From positions 11,237,063 through 11,301,062 of the forward strand of contig CM053247.1 of NCBI GenBank assembly GCA_028583405.1: a DNA stretch of 64,000 nucleotides, written 5' to 3'. This stretch comes from Pogonophryne albipinna. Taxonomy: Eukaryota > Chordata > Actinopteri > Perciformes > Artedidraconidae. Below, in pieces: positions 13,048 through 23,096 of this stretch; position 1 is the first letter of the stretch; every line of letters begins with the position of its first letter. Under the pieces are notes generated by a model that was not told the DNA's origin, searched no databases, and saw nothing but the letters and a program-made list of their open reading frames with translations. Made by a program: the position numbers and the translations under genes.

Positions 13048-14876
13048 AATCACTTCACATCTTAGAGCAATATGTCTCCCTCATGATGATCTATCAAATG
13101 CTCATCCCATTGTACCTTGAAATCTTGAAGAAAAACATGTTTTTCTGGCATGCCTTCAAGGTGAATACAGAATCTAAAAACTGGAGAAAACTCTTCACTT
13201 TTCTGGTTTCAGAAAGCGTCCTTCAGAGCCACAAAGTACATCATATACTTATTTTTCCACAGGCTGTCCTTGTGGCAAGTAAAGATATCCTAATGTGTGT
13301 AATTAGCAGTGTTGGGCAAGTTACTTCCAAAATGTAATATATTACATATTACTTATTACTTTCTTTTGAACGGAATGGGCTCTGTATTTTGTTTAGTATA
13401 TGGCCATGTACAGGCCCGGTTCCAGAACAAAATGACTCAGGGTGCCTCTGAGATTACAGGGGGCGCAGCAGTAGTAGGTTTACATGAGCAATAGTGGCCG
13501 GCAACAGCAATGAAAAATAGCATTGATGGTCCCCAATGAACAGATTATGGCATTTGTTATGTTTTGAAACCAAGCAAGTGAGAACATTTCAAGTGAGTTA
13601 AAAGTGCAATCCTGAAATATCTCATATAGTCCAAAGTGGACTATGGCAAAGAAAAGCACAAAAGCTTCAAAACTGTACTGATAAAACAAATGAGAACATA
13701 TTGTAAATCAAGGCAAATGTTATTTAAACCAGCTCCTGGTTTGAAATAGCAAACATTGAAAAGCAAAAGTATTATTAAAACCATGTAGCCTTCTAAATCA
13801 TCACCTTGGTCCCATCATATACTCTGGGAAGAGAATATGTGCTTGAAAACTGGTATCACATCATCATGTGAGGTTGACTTTGTGACCTGGAGAACATTTC
13901 AGCTGCAACATCAGCTTGTTGATACGCTTGGGATATGAGATATTTTTGTAGCCATTCGTGGTGAAGGCATAGATGCTATTGTATGCATTATTTTTGACCC
14001 AACATTTCTACAGGCATGGCAGAATATGGCACTATTTTCACATGAGTTCTAGCCATTGTCTATTTGTATACCACGATGAGCTGCAAAATGACCGCCTAAC
14101 CCCACTGTACAGGCGGGTACTTGTTTAGATATACCTGGGCAGGCTCTGTTTTGCCGTGGTATCCTGGCACCTGCGGGCCGCAGAGGGGCGGCGTAGTTTC
14201 GGGCGACGAAGAGTGCTGCTCCGGTGGCGAGGGCGGTCGAGTCAGGCGGGAGTAAGTTAGTGTCCACAACGGAGGGTAACGTGATGTCCCCATCTGACCC
14301 GTTGCTACTGTCTGCAGTAGATGCAGTGTTGCTGGCGTTTAGTGATGGTTGCTTTAACCATTTTCGTATAAATGATTATCCACAGATGTGTGTCACTGCT
14401 GTGGAAGCACTTTGGAAATGATGCACGCGCAGCAGAGCAGGTCACGCGCACCTGACACAATTTGTTGTTTGTATTTTTCGCTCCGTTCTCTTTTTTAAAT
14501 AGAGGGTGCATAACATTCAACTGCCCGAAGATCCCGACGCGAAGCCTGAAGGGTAAACACACCAGGTTTACTAATCTACCCGCACACTTTGTCTCTGGTG
14601 TCGGAATGTCTCGCTATGTTAGTACATTCTTAAAAAACAAATCACCATTTAATTTTGGGTTGAAATGTGTTGTAACTGCGTTACTGAGCATTGTAACGGG
14701 TAATATATTACCCACATTTCATTAGCAATGCGTTACATTACTTCGTTACAGCAAAAAGTAATATATTACTGTAACTCCGTTACTTTTGTAACGCGTTACA
14801 CCCAACACTGGTAATTAGTGGAGTGGCCCTTTCACCAAAAACTTGTGGGGACCAGTTTTTTGTCCTTAAATGGGAG
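13048..14876 (+). pseudogene. two exons of an unidentified gene, the second split by a hAT insertion
   Basis: Exon 1 (13048-13160, acceptor cttgcag, donor AAG|gtgaat) is open for 37 codons after two bases. Its product is hydrophobic and includes MIYQMLIPLYLEIL and FFWHAF. Exon 2 starts at 13263 after ttccacag, also in phase 0, and reads AVLVASKDILMCVIS. It is then interrupted by the hAT element 13307-14810. Ignoring that element and one copy of its target duplication, the exon runs on from 14819 to 14876 (donor GAG|gtgagt), totalling exactly 34 codons. Matching phases and the open frame across the insertion suggest a real gene or a recent remnant. I do not recognise the family and found no further exon. 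With the insertion the exon is probably lost or skipped. Confidence 0.45.
13307..14810 (-). mobile_element. hAT element with perfect 8-bp TSD (GTAATTAG)
   Basis: The termini CAGTGTTGGG and CCCAACACTG are flanked by GTAATTAG at 13299-13306 and 14811-14818. The interior, read on the minus strand, matches the element starting at 51815 (same TTF-type transposase N-terminal region and 3' part), but its reading frames are broken. This is a decayed copy of the same family in opposite orientation. Confidence 0.88.
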
Positions 14877-15486
14877 GTGAGTGCACCGATCAGTCTTTGT
14901 TTCCTGTTCTATTTTGAAGAGTGTTCACATGTGTCATGTCTGTGTATACTTCCTGTTTCTGTGTTTTCCCTCTTGTTTGATAACCTGATTCTCTTCACCA
15001 TGTGTTTTTGTGTTTCAGCTTCCCTCCCCAGGTGTGACTAGCCTTTGACTCTTGCATGTTTAAGTACTGGTTGTCTGTTAGTAATGGTCAGATCCTTGTT
15101 CTGTCTTATGTGTGTTGGAGAGTTTCTCACTTTTGTTTAACTTGCTCTGCTTTGCCTTTTCACCTGGAATTAAAGGTCTTTTGTTGTTCAAACCTTTTCC
15201 TACATTTTTAGTCCATTCTGCTCTCAACCATAACAGTGAATCCCCCACTACCACATCACAACCAGTGGCGTTTCCTCCTGGAGGCCAAGGGAAGCCAGGC
15301 TTCCCCTGTTTTTTTGGATTGTAGTTATAATGTTAATAAATAAATAAAAACACTTCGTTTAGTTTTGGAAATTCTTTGCTGTGTGTTGCTGCCGGCCCGT
15401 CTCTCCCCCATTCTCATTGAGTGTTTTACAAAGAGTGAAACAGCGCCCCTCTATATGTTATGGTGAAACAGTAGATTGCACTCTCT
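14877..15486. other. intergenic with a hAT-like start
   Basis: Mostly unremarkable sequence. At 15263 a CAGTGGCGTTTCCTCC motif looks like the left end of another fish hAT element, into which the next element seems to have inserted. I could not find its other end with confidence. Confidence 0.35.
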
Positions 15487-15831
15487 CAGGGGCGGTTCTA
15501 GGGGGGCCAGGGGGGGCCAGTGCCCCTACCACTGGCCTCTGACCCCCTGTGGCCCCCCTAAAAATGAAAAGTGAAAAAAATGAAAAAATTATGATTTATT
15601 ACCAGTGTTGGGCTAGTTACTTTTAAAAAGTAACTAGTAATAGTTATAGTTACTGCTCTCAAAAAAGTAACTAGTTATTTTATTAGTTACTAAATTATAA
15701 AAGTAACTAGTAACAAGTTACTTTACTTTAAAAATAATAACAATAAAAATACAAGTGTTTGTGTTGTTCTGTGGCACAGTAAGAGAAAAGACAACTCCCC
15801 ATCATTGTAGCATAATGGAAACATTAACATT

Positions 15832-16797
15832 ATGGATAGATTACCGGCCCTCAAGCGAGTACTGCAAGACATAGCCCAAGAACGCAATGGTGAGAGATCT
15901 ATTGAGGCACGTGGTCTGCTGGCACAGTTGGATCTAGAATTCATTGTGCATCTTGTAACACTCCGTAAAGTGTTTGCAGAAACAACATTTCTCTCTGACA
16001 TGTTACAGTCTTCATCCCTTAACCTTTCAAAGGCTGTGGATTTAGTTGGATCTTTAGTTCAGACATTGAATGACTTCAGGCAGGAGTCATTTTTTGATAA
16101 CTTGTGGGATGAAGTGTTGAACATTTCTGAGCAATGTGATACTGCAATACAGCCAGCAGCAAAACGACAAAAACGACTGAGCTCTAAACTTGCTGAAAGC
16201 TTCGTACTGACTACTGTTGGACAAAGAGAGACAGAACAAGATAAATACGGGTTTCGTACAGCCTTTTTCTACCCTGTCATTGATCAGATGCTCAATGAGC
16301 TTAATAGACGGTTTTCAAACACAAACTGTGACATGATGACTAGCATCCAAGCTCTTAACCCCAAAAGTGATGCATTTCTGAAGGAGACAACTCTGTTTTC
16401 ATTTGCTCAGTTGTATGATGCAAATATTGAGGACTTGGGGCATGAGCTACATCAGTTCAGCAGAATTTTAGATAGGAAAATAAAGACTGGGATGCAGAGA
16501 CTTGATAGTACAGTGGAGCTTGTTCAGTTCATTGAGCCTTATAAAGAAGTGTTTTTTGAGCTCTTCAGACTCTGCAAAATAGCAGTCGCAATCCCAGTCA
16601 GTTCTGCTTCCTGTGAGCGTAGTTTTTCTACATTGAAGCTGGTCAAAACTTTTCTCAGATCCACCATAACTGATGAGAGACTGAGCAATCTGGGTCTGCT
16701 TAGTATTGAGTCAAGGAGGTCAAAGGCTTTGAATCTTGACTTATTTGTTGATCGGTTTGCCAAAAATCACAAAGACCGCAGGATTTTGTTGCTGTAA
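15832..16797 (+). CDS. hAT transposase, C-terminal half (ZMYM1/TTF-type, hAT dimerisation domain)
   Basis: The 321-residue product matches the C-terminal part of TTF-type, ZMYM1-like hAT transposases. Near residues 250-300 is the hAT dimerisation domain, with the signature SSASCERSFSTLKLVKT and then SNLGLLSIES. Full-length relatives are about 700-800 residues and begin with a TTF zinc finger and the first catalytic aspartate, both absent here. The first Met is therefore probably internal. This product alone cannot be a complete transposase, so the unit depends on another copy. No host function is suggested by context. Part of the 3' end is duplicated downstream. Confidence 0.85.
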   Translation: MDRLPALKRVLQDIAQERNGERSIEARGLLAQLDLEFIVHLVTLRKVFAETTFLSDMLQSSSLNLSKAVDLVGSLVQTLNDFRQESFFDNLWDEVLNISEQCDTAIQPAAKRQKRLSSKLAESFVLTTVGQRETEQDKYGFRTAFFYPVIDQMLNELNRRFSNTNCDMMTSIQALNPKSDAFLKETTLFSFAQLYDANIEDLGHELHQFSRILDRKIKTGMQRLDSTVELVQFIEPYKEVFFELFRLCKIAVAIPVSSASCERSFSTLKLVKTFLRSTITDERLSNLGLLSIESRRSKALNLDLFVDRFAKNHKDRRILLL

Positions 16798-17311
16798 TGT
16801 GACATTTTGGGAAGGAAACTACAGCCTGGGATGCAGACACCCTTATGTAAAGTAGAGATGTAACTGTTCATTGCTTTTATTTTTATATGTAAATCTGTGT
16901 GTTTTCCAGATATCACTGTTTTATGTTTATTAGAAATGTGACGGAATAGACGAAACTGATTAGTGCGCGTGCAGAACAGGTGTGCATTCTGTATTCAGTC
17001 TTCATGTTTATTAAATAGCCTACGTGTCTGTGCTTATGGGAAATAATACATCTGAAATCTATGTTTTCTATCTATATCCATGTATTTTATTTCATTTAAA
17101 GTCAACATTTAAGATTTGTAGACTTTTACATTAAATCCTTTTCTGTGGATTTAAAAATGTATATTTTCTGTCTTGTTGCGTAAACTTGTTGATCGGTTTG
17201 CCAAAAACCGCAGGATTTTGTTGCTGTAATGTGAGATTTTGGGAAGGAAACAACAGCCTGGGATGCAGACACCCTTATGTAAAGTAGAGATGTAACTGTT
17301 CATTGCCTTTA
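16747..17311 (+). repeat. internal duplication of transposase 3' end
   Basis: The sequence from 16747 (gttgatcggtttgccaaaaa) to about 16880 recurs from 17188 to 17311 with a short deletion and few substitutions. The second copy contains the last codons and the stop plus about 90 bp of trailer. The duplication lies inside the hAT unit. Confidence 0.8.
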
Positions 17312-17582
17312 TATTTATATAAATATGATATGTTGTTAGTGCAAAAATTGTACTATAACTTAACAGTAATAATTATAAGATCTATCTGAAATAAATAAGT
17401 GTACTGAAAGAAATACTGTATTGCATTGTTTTCTTATGCCCAATTACTTCATACTGTCTAGTTCTCTTTTTCGTCCTGCATTTATTGTGCCCCCCTCAGA
17501 AAATAACTGGCCCCCCAGTGGCCCCCCCAGTCAAATTGGTCTAGAACCGCCACTGCACTCTCTGTTGCGAGAGGAGGCCAGC

Positions 17583-17911
17583 CCAAGCCCCCAGGAAGTG
17601 CGCCGGACTCAGATGAAAATATTTGTGCTGGCCAAACGGCGGTACTACACTTCCGTTTGGTTGCCAGGCCCGGAAACACTTTTTCCCATTGACTTACATG
17701 GGGAAAGAGTGGTCTGTAAATCGTTGGATAATTTTTTTTAAACTATATAAACTACCCAGTATGAACACTTGTATAGCCCTTATTAAAAACATTCGTTCCT
17801 CAAGTTGTAATAATGTGCTAATAACGTTATTCTGAGAGTTATTTCCCTCTGCATTATGAACGCGCATCTAACCCACAGGACCGCGCCGCCCGGCACGTTC
17901 ATGTTACGTGT
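17583..17911 (+). repeat. direct repeat A, copy 1
   Basis: Shares most of its length with 18378-18703, offset about 795 bp. Shared landmarks include ggccaaacggcggtactaca and ccgcgccgcccggcacgttc. It is non-coding. Confidence 0.85.
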
Positions 17912-18053
17912 CCCGACCAATCAGAGCACACTGTGCTCACAGGGAGGGTGGGGGCTGGAGCTATTGGAGCTACAACGAGCCGTTAAAGGCAGAGAGTGAA
18001 ATTCAGTGAATACACGTAGTTTACAGAGATGCTGTTTGAGAAACCAATGTGAG
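17911..18053 (-). mobile_element. fragment of the piggyBac-like MITE family
   Basis: The reverse complement resembles 36110-36235 of the MITE at 36021: the same CCAAT-containing, GC-rich promoter-like block with the words cgaccaatc, agcacac, caacgagccgtt and acagagatgctgt. Confidence 0.6.
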
Positions 18054-18178
18054 GGCATGCCGGGTAATCTGTGACGTTTCACTCTCTCAAAAGTTGGGCC
18101 ATTTTATCATCATGCGCTAATGAGCAACTCTCATAGGAATGAATGAGGCCCCACCTCCCACGCTGTATCCAGTTCTTA
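18054..18178 (+). repeat. direct repeat B, copy 1
   Basis: A 125-bp segment starting ggcatgccgggtaatctgtg and ending tatccagttctta. It recurs almost identically at 19318-19442. Confidence 0.9.
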
Positions 18179-18377
18179 AGAGGCTTCTCAATACTCAAAT
18201 TTCCCCTCCTCCCTCGACTCCTCGGTCCTCCGGTAGTGACCCGGAAATGAATTTCAGCGCCCCATTTTCAAGGACATCTCATTTCTCTAAATGCACACCG
18301 AGGACCGAGGATCGAGCGTCGAGGAGGCTCTCTGGAGGAGCTCTAACCGAGGATACACTGATGGTTCCTCCACGGCT

Positions 18378-18703
18378 CCAAGCCCCCAGGAAGATGAGAT
18401 GAGATGAGAATATTCGTTGTGGCCAAACGGCGGTACTACACTTCCTTTAGTTTGCTGGGCCCGGAAACACTTTTTCCCCATTGACTTACATTGGGAAAGA
18501 GTGGTCTGTAACTCGTTGGATAATTTTTTTAAAACTAAATAAACAACCCAGTATGAACACTTGTATAGCCCTTATTAAAAACATTAGTTCCTCAAGTTGT
18601 AAAAATGTGCTAATAACGTTATTCTGAGAGTTATTTCCCTCTGCATTATGAATGCGCATCTAACCCACGGGACCGCGCCGCCCGGCACGTTCATGTTACG
18701 TGT
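18378..18703 (+). repeat. direct repeat A, copy 2
   Basis: Second copy of repeat A. It differs from copy 1 mainly by small indels near its start. Confidence 0.85.
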
Positions 18704-18950
18704 TCAGCAATACATGCGTTTATCTTTACCCCTGGATGCACAATAACAACGGACCCATATCGCCTTACTGCCATCCCACGGAGCTGTAATAATGGATATA
18801 TTGCACATGTTTGCTGTAATTCATCATTTGTAAAATATTATACTACATGGGCTGTATGATGTAAATCTTGTACCGTAAATGTTGTAATAAAGTTAATATT
18901 ACCGACGTTAGATTAACGTCCCTGTAGCTTATTATTGCACTAAGAAGCTT

Positions 18951-18985
18951 ATTGCACTGTATATATATATATATATATATATATA

Positions 18986-19029
<44 letters not shown>

Positions 19030-19033
19030 TGCA
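18951..19033. repeat. AT microsatellite inside a hairpin
   Basis: TTATTGCACTGTATATATA and its reverse complement TATATATACAGTGCAATAA enclose further TA repeats and a central ACTGTA. The whole 80-bp region can form a long hairpin. Confidence 0.75.
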
Positions 19034-19317
19034 ATAATTCTTTCATGCTAAATGAAGCTCTGTTGGATATCACTAGATCCTGTTACAGCGTAATATAAGT
19101 ACATAACGATTGATGTCACATTAGCATAATTACTAGCTAGCCGCTAGCTGCTAACTGCCGCCTCGTTAATATCAAATCCATCATAATAACCATCCATTAC
19201 CATGCTGTCATGAACGCACGGTGCTGTTACGTGTACGCAAATTGACGTGCTTGATGTGAACGAGCATTTTTGTTAAAGTTGCGCATGCTCTATGCGTGCA
19301 CATACGGGTACTTCTCA

Positions 19318-19442
19318 GGCATGCCGGGTAATCTGTGACGTTTCACTCTCTCAAAAGTTGGGCCATTTTATCATCATGCGCTAATGAGCAACTCTCATAG
19401 GAATGAATGAGGCCCCGCCTCCCACGCTGTATCCAGTTCTTA
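19318..19442 (+). repeat. direct repeat B, copy 2
   Basis: Second copy of the 125-bp repeat B; identity with copy 1 stops at 19443. Sequence from 19443 to 19694 shows nothing recognisable apart from GC-rich promoter-like words. Confidence 0.9.
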
Positions 19443-19694
19443 TTATACATCCATGCACGGCTCCTCCGCGGATGCATTTCCGGGAACGGTGGAGGCGTGA
19501 CACACGGCCGGACTTATCTCAGCCAATGACAGCTCTGCATGCATCCCCTGGATATTATTTTAGAAACTGCTTTCATCGCGTCGCGATGTTTCCAGAGAGA
19601 ACAGCTGTGAGGTCCGTGCAGAAAGCAGAGCAGTGTGTATTGTTACGGAAACTTCAGAGCGGTGCAGGAAACATGGAGACTGGAATCATTGTTT

Positions 19695-20263
19695 AATCAA
19701 ACACCTTGAGATTTATTGAAAGTTCACAGAAACGGCCGGAGAGAATCACGTAGCCTATTCACACTTCAACATGTGGGCAAACCACGCGGAACTCTGAAGA
19801 GACAAAAGAATAGATTCGAAATATATAGAAGAGGGACGGACCGATTCTAACTCCGCCTAATCAATGCCAGATAGTCAGAACAAGGGCTCCTCTGTGTCTA
19901 CAATATTCATTATCCAGCAGAAGGAAGATGAACCTTTGACCTGTTACCCAGTTCAAGTTGCCGCAAGGGGATATTGCGATTTAATGGGAAGCAGATGTTT
20001 GTAATAAAGACAGGTTCCCAGGAACGCTGAGAAACTCATATACCAAGTGATCAGACTAAAATATTCTCTGACAGTTCCATTCTTTTTATCAATCTATTGA
20101 TAACCAATTAACATTAGTCTAAGAATATTTCAGTCACTACTTAAATCAATAAGCGTCTTCAGAGTTGTGTGGGCCCACTTACATCAATTACATCAAAAGT
20201 AGAACAAGATTGAAACATTTCAATCACAAAGATTGAACACAGTCAATCATAATAGAAAAATCA
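19695..20263 (-). repeat. candidate 3' LTR of the endogenous retrovirus
   Basis: On the minus strand a purine run CCGAGGAGAGA (20274-20264) is followed by TGATTTTTC, which fits a polypurine tract followed by an LTR start. The far end may be at 19695, where an AATAAA-like signal precedes a terminal CA. No second LTR is available for comparison, so the borders are tentative. Confidence 0.3.
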
Positions 20264-20798
20264 TCTCTCCTCGGTGTTTGGCATCATTTGTCAAAAGCAG
20301 AATAATAAACACACATGAAATACAAAAATATAATAGCAAAATATATGTTTCAAAAATAAGATCTTTTATCATTTATCACTCAGTTAATCTCATTCATCAA
20401 ACACAAATTCTAAATCAGCTTACATCTTTAAAGATTCACTTCAAGGCAATTACTTATTAAAACACAATTAGAATTTAGGATTATAAGAAATCCAATTGAG
20501 GTATAAAATCAGAATCATGAGAGATCCAGCTAAAATTCATAATTAAGGTATAAATTCACAGTGATGAATAGATCAATCTGTAACCTGCAAAGTTGCAGTG
20601 TCCTCAATCTTTAACATTACTTTACGTTTACTTCATTACGCTTTATTCAAGAGTAAGGCACTTAGTAGTACATATATTTCATTCAAATACATTTGTTCAA
20701 AAATCTGAAAAGGAAAAGTCAGACATTTATTATAACAACCTGAAAAGAGAAATCAAAACATCTGTTCTTTATTTTGAGTGTCAACTTTAATCATTTTA
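20264..20798 (-). other. non-coding stretch between env and candidate LTR
   Basis: About 535 bp of AT-rich sequence after the env stop. I see no convincing accessory gene, and the small frames here are not supported by any motif. Confidence 0.4.
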
Positions 20799-23096
20799 TC
20801 AATCGCTGAATGGGGGTACCCAGGGGGCAGAAACCGCAATGGAGACCCAGGGATCTGGAAGCTCGGCGTCGTACATTAACATTGTCTCACCTACAGTTGA
20901 ATATCCGACTAGCCTCTGTGGGGCTTGGAGGGCGGTCTTGGCAACCCTGCGTATGGCTAATTTAACTACAGTTATCAAACAGATCACTAGGATTAGCACA
21001 ATCAAGATAAACACTGAAACAGTAACAACAAATTTAACCAACCCCGCTCCCCAGGACCCAATGGTTCCACTTAAATCCCCTAATGTAAATCCATGAGTTT
21101 CATGCAATTCTGTTATTCCCCTGGCAGTATCATGCGCCATGTCCATTATTTCCGGTGTAGCGTCAGAGATGAAAGAACAACACTCAGACCCAATTACCTT
21201 ACATGTGCCCCCCTGAGCAGCTAGGAGAAGATCCAGCGCCATACGATTCTGTAATGCTACTGTCCTTACTTCCTGCAATTCTTTGTGTTCAGCTAACATC
21301 GCTGTGTTAGATACATTTAGATGGTGCTCCACTACGTTGGACAGTGCCACTATTTCCTGCTGAGTAACATAAATACCGTACCAAGGCAAAAATAGGCTAG
21401 CTATCTGTTGTCCTTGTGTAATGGACCTGCTGTTCCTGTGTAAAGAAGGAAGTATCGCTGCAATCTCATTCGGCTCTACTTTACGGATTAAAGGGATTAG
21501 GTAGGCTAGATAACAGGTGCCATCAAAAATGTCATATGGCACACAGCCATAGGCCCGGTCGCCGCAAACTAAGTACACTCTCTGTGGTAGGGGAATTCTG
21601 GCTAATTTTACCCTCACTATGGTATTACAGTCGCTGTGTCCCACATCTGGAGAGGTGTGAGATCCTGCTTCATTCTGGAAACAGATAGACACATTTTTCC
21701 ACTCGTGCACCACCACTGGCGGAACATATACTGAACAATCACGTGTAGGAGGCTTGCCTAAGGGTATTGGCTGCGTACAGTCATGTATTTTAACTTTAAC
21801 GGAGTCCACTGTTCTGGAGCCAAACCAGGGCACAACGGTTACCAAAGCTTCAACCAACAAAGATGGGGTGTGTGGTTGCATTGTACATGTTGGACTCGTA
21901 GAATTAGCTGAGCAATTAGTCTGGACTAGAGCTAATTGGAATCTGTATTCAAAAGCTAGGTGGATGTATTTCTTGACATATATAAGTCTTAGCATCATTA
22001 ATTGTTTGAAACCATCTGGCAGGTAATCTTTATTTACTGTATCAACAATAAGAGAGACTAAGCCCTCGTACTGTAAATGTTGCTCAGAGTCTATGGGGTA
22101 GGAAGGAGTGTAACAATCATCTGCCTCATCGCTAATTCGGGATGCTATATCATTCCAGCTCACTAGACCGTAGTCAGCTTTCGTGAAAGGAATTGGACTA
22201 AACATTGGGGAATGCATGGATTCTGGCATATTTTGGCACAGCCAACAGTTGCTAACATTGCGTTCATGCGCGTAGTCTAACATTAAACTTATCGCAGAAT
22301 TAGATTTGGTTTGTTTAGAAGGAGTGATTAAGGCCTTTTGTAAAGAATCTACATCACCTCCTGATTGTTTAAGTGGAGTGGATAGAACATTTGTTTCGCT
22401 ATTTGGTCCAGTAAATGTGCATGCATTGACACCTGGATTGGGAACCTGGTAATCTGGTTTCCTCATTGTACATTTTACCTCATCTTTTATCAGAGTCTGT
22501 AACTGTTCTAAAGTGCTACACCACAGTTCTGGGGGCATATTGTCAATTGTGTTGAGAGCTATTATTACCACCTCTGACGAGAACCTGAACCAACGGTACT
22601 GGTTCTTTGGATACATCTCCCACGTTGAGTAAACTAAAAACACAGGAAACACAATAATACAGTTAGATGAGTTACATATTGAAGTTGGACAGTTAAAAGA
22701 AATAGTCTTTGATTCATGATCAGGGAGGGAGACAATCCTCCTTGTTCTTCCTCCTTTTCTCTCTCTTTGTGTCTCTCGCACCATACTGAATGTCTGTGTG
22801 GTGATCTGATACAACCTGTCCTTGTCGCTAGGCACTGATTTGCCCGTTAGTGTTGTTTTGCCCTCAGGGTCTGGACCCTGAGTAGTCAAGTCGTCTGCGC
22901 TCTCAGATAAGAGCACCTTATTTTCTCCCTCAGAGGGGCGAGGGCCCTCGCCTCCTGTCGTTGGGATTTTCACAGCTTCATCTAGCAGGGCGTCCTTGGC
23001 CAGGTACAGTAGACCCAGAATGACAATGATGATGACTGCCTTCACACGCCAGCATCCAGTAGAGGAGAGAGACGACATCTGGAAACGTGAATCCAC
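20799..23096 (-). CDS. env: endogenous retroviral envelope glycoprotein (env), intact frame
   Basis: The product of 765 residues has a hydrophobic segment near residues 20-33 (signal or signal-anchor). SU carries the CWLC motif at 284-287, which in gamma-type envelopes pairs covalently with TM. A basic RNSR site at 554-557 fits the SU/TM cleavage position. TM has the immunosuppressive-type segment at 615-630, a CX6CC motif (C632, C639, C640) and a membrane anchor near 687-711, followed by a cytoplasmic tail of about 50 residues. Several N-x-S/T sites are present. Its start overlaps the end of pol by 55 bases in another frame, as in gammaretroviruses. There are no stops or frameshifts. Whether it is expressed or used by the host cannot be told from sequence. 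Confidence 0.93.
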   Translation of the reverse strand: MDSRFQMSSLSSTGCWRVKAVIIIVILGLLYLAKDALLDEAVKIPTTGGEGPRPSEGENKVLLSESADDLTTQGPDPEGKTTLTGKSVPSDKDRLYQITTQTFSMVRETQRERKGGRTRRIVSLPDHESKTISFNCPTSICNSSNCIIVFPVFLVYSTWEMYPKNQYRWFRFSSEVVIIALNTIDNMPPELWCSTLEQLQTLIKDEVKCTMRKPDYQVPNPGVNACTFTGPNSETNVLSTPLKQSGGDVDSLQKALITPSKQTKSNSAISLMLDYAHERNVSNCWLCQNMPESMHSPMFSPIPFTKADYGLVSWNDIASRISDEADDCYTPSYPIDSEQHLQYEGLVSLIVDTVNKDYLPDGFKQLMMLRLIYVKKYIHLAFEYRFQLALVQTNCSANSTSPTCTMQPHTPSLLVEALVTVVPWFGSRTVDSVKVKIHDCTQPIPLGKPPTRDCSVYVPPVVVHEWKNVSICFQNEAGSHTSPDVGHSDCNTIVRVKLARIPLPQRVYLVCGDRAYGCVPYDIFDGTCYLAYLIPLIRKVEPNEIAAILPSLHRNSRSITQGQQIASLFLPWYGIYVTQQEIVALSNVVEHHLNVSNTAMLAEHKELQEVRTVALQNRMALDLLLAAQGGTCKVIGSECCSFISDATPEIMDMAHDTARGITELHETHGFTLGDLSGTIGSWGAGLVKFVVTVSVFILIVLILVICLITVVKLAIRRVAKTALQAPQRLVGYSTVGETMLMYDAELPDPWVSIAVSAPWVPPFSD

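Larger units (their letters stand above)
15487..17555 (+). mobile_element. complete hAT transposon unit with perfect 8-bp TSD (CACTCTCT)
   Basis: The left end CAGGGGCGGTTCTAG and the reverse complement of the right end CAGTGGCGGTTCTAG differ at one of 15 positions. CACTCTCT flanks both sides (15479-15486 and 17556-17563). The 2,069-bp unit carries the C-terminal half of a transposase. The intact TSD and open frame point to a fairly recent insertion. Confidence 0.93.
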
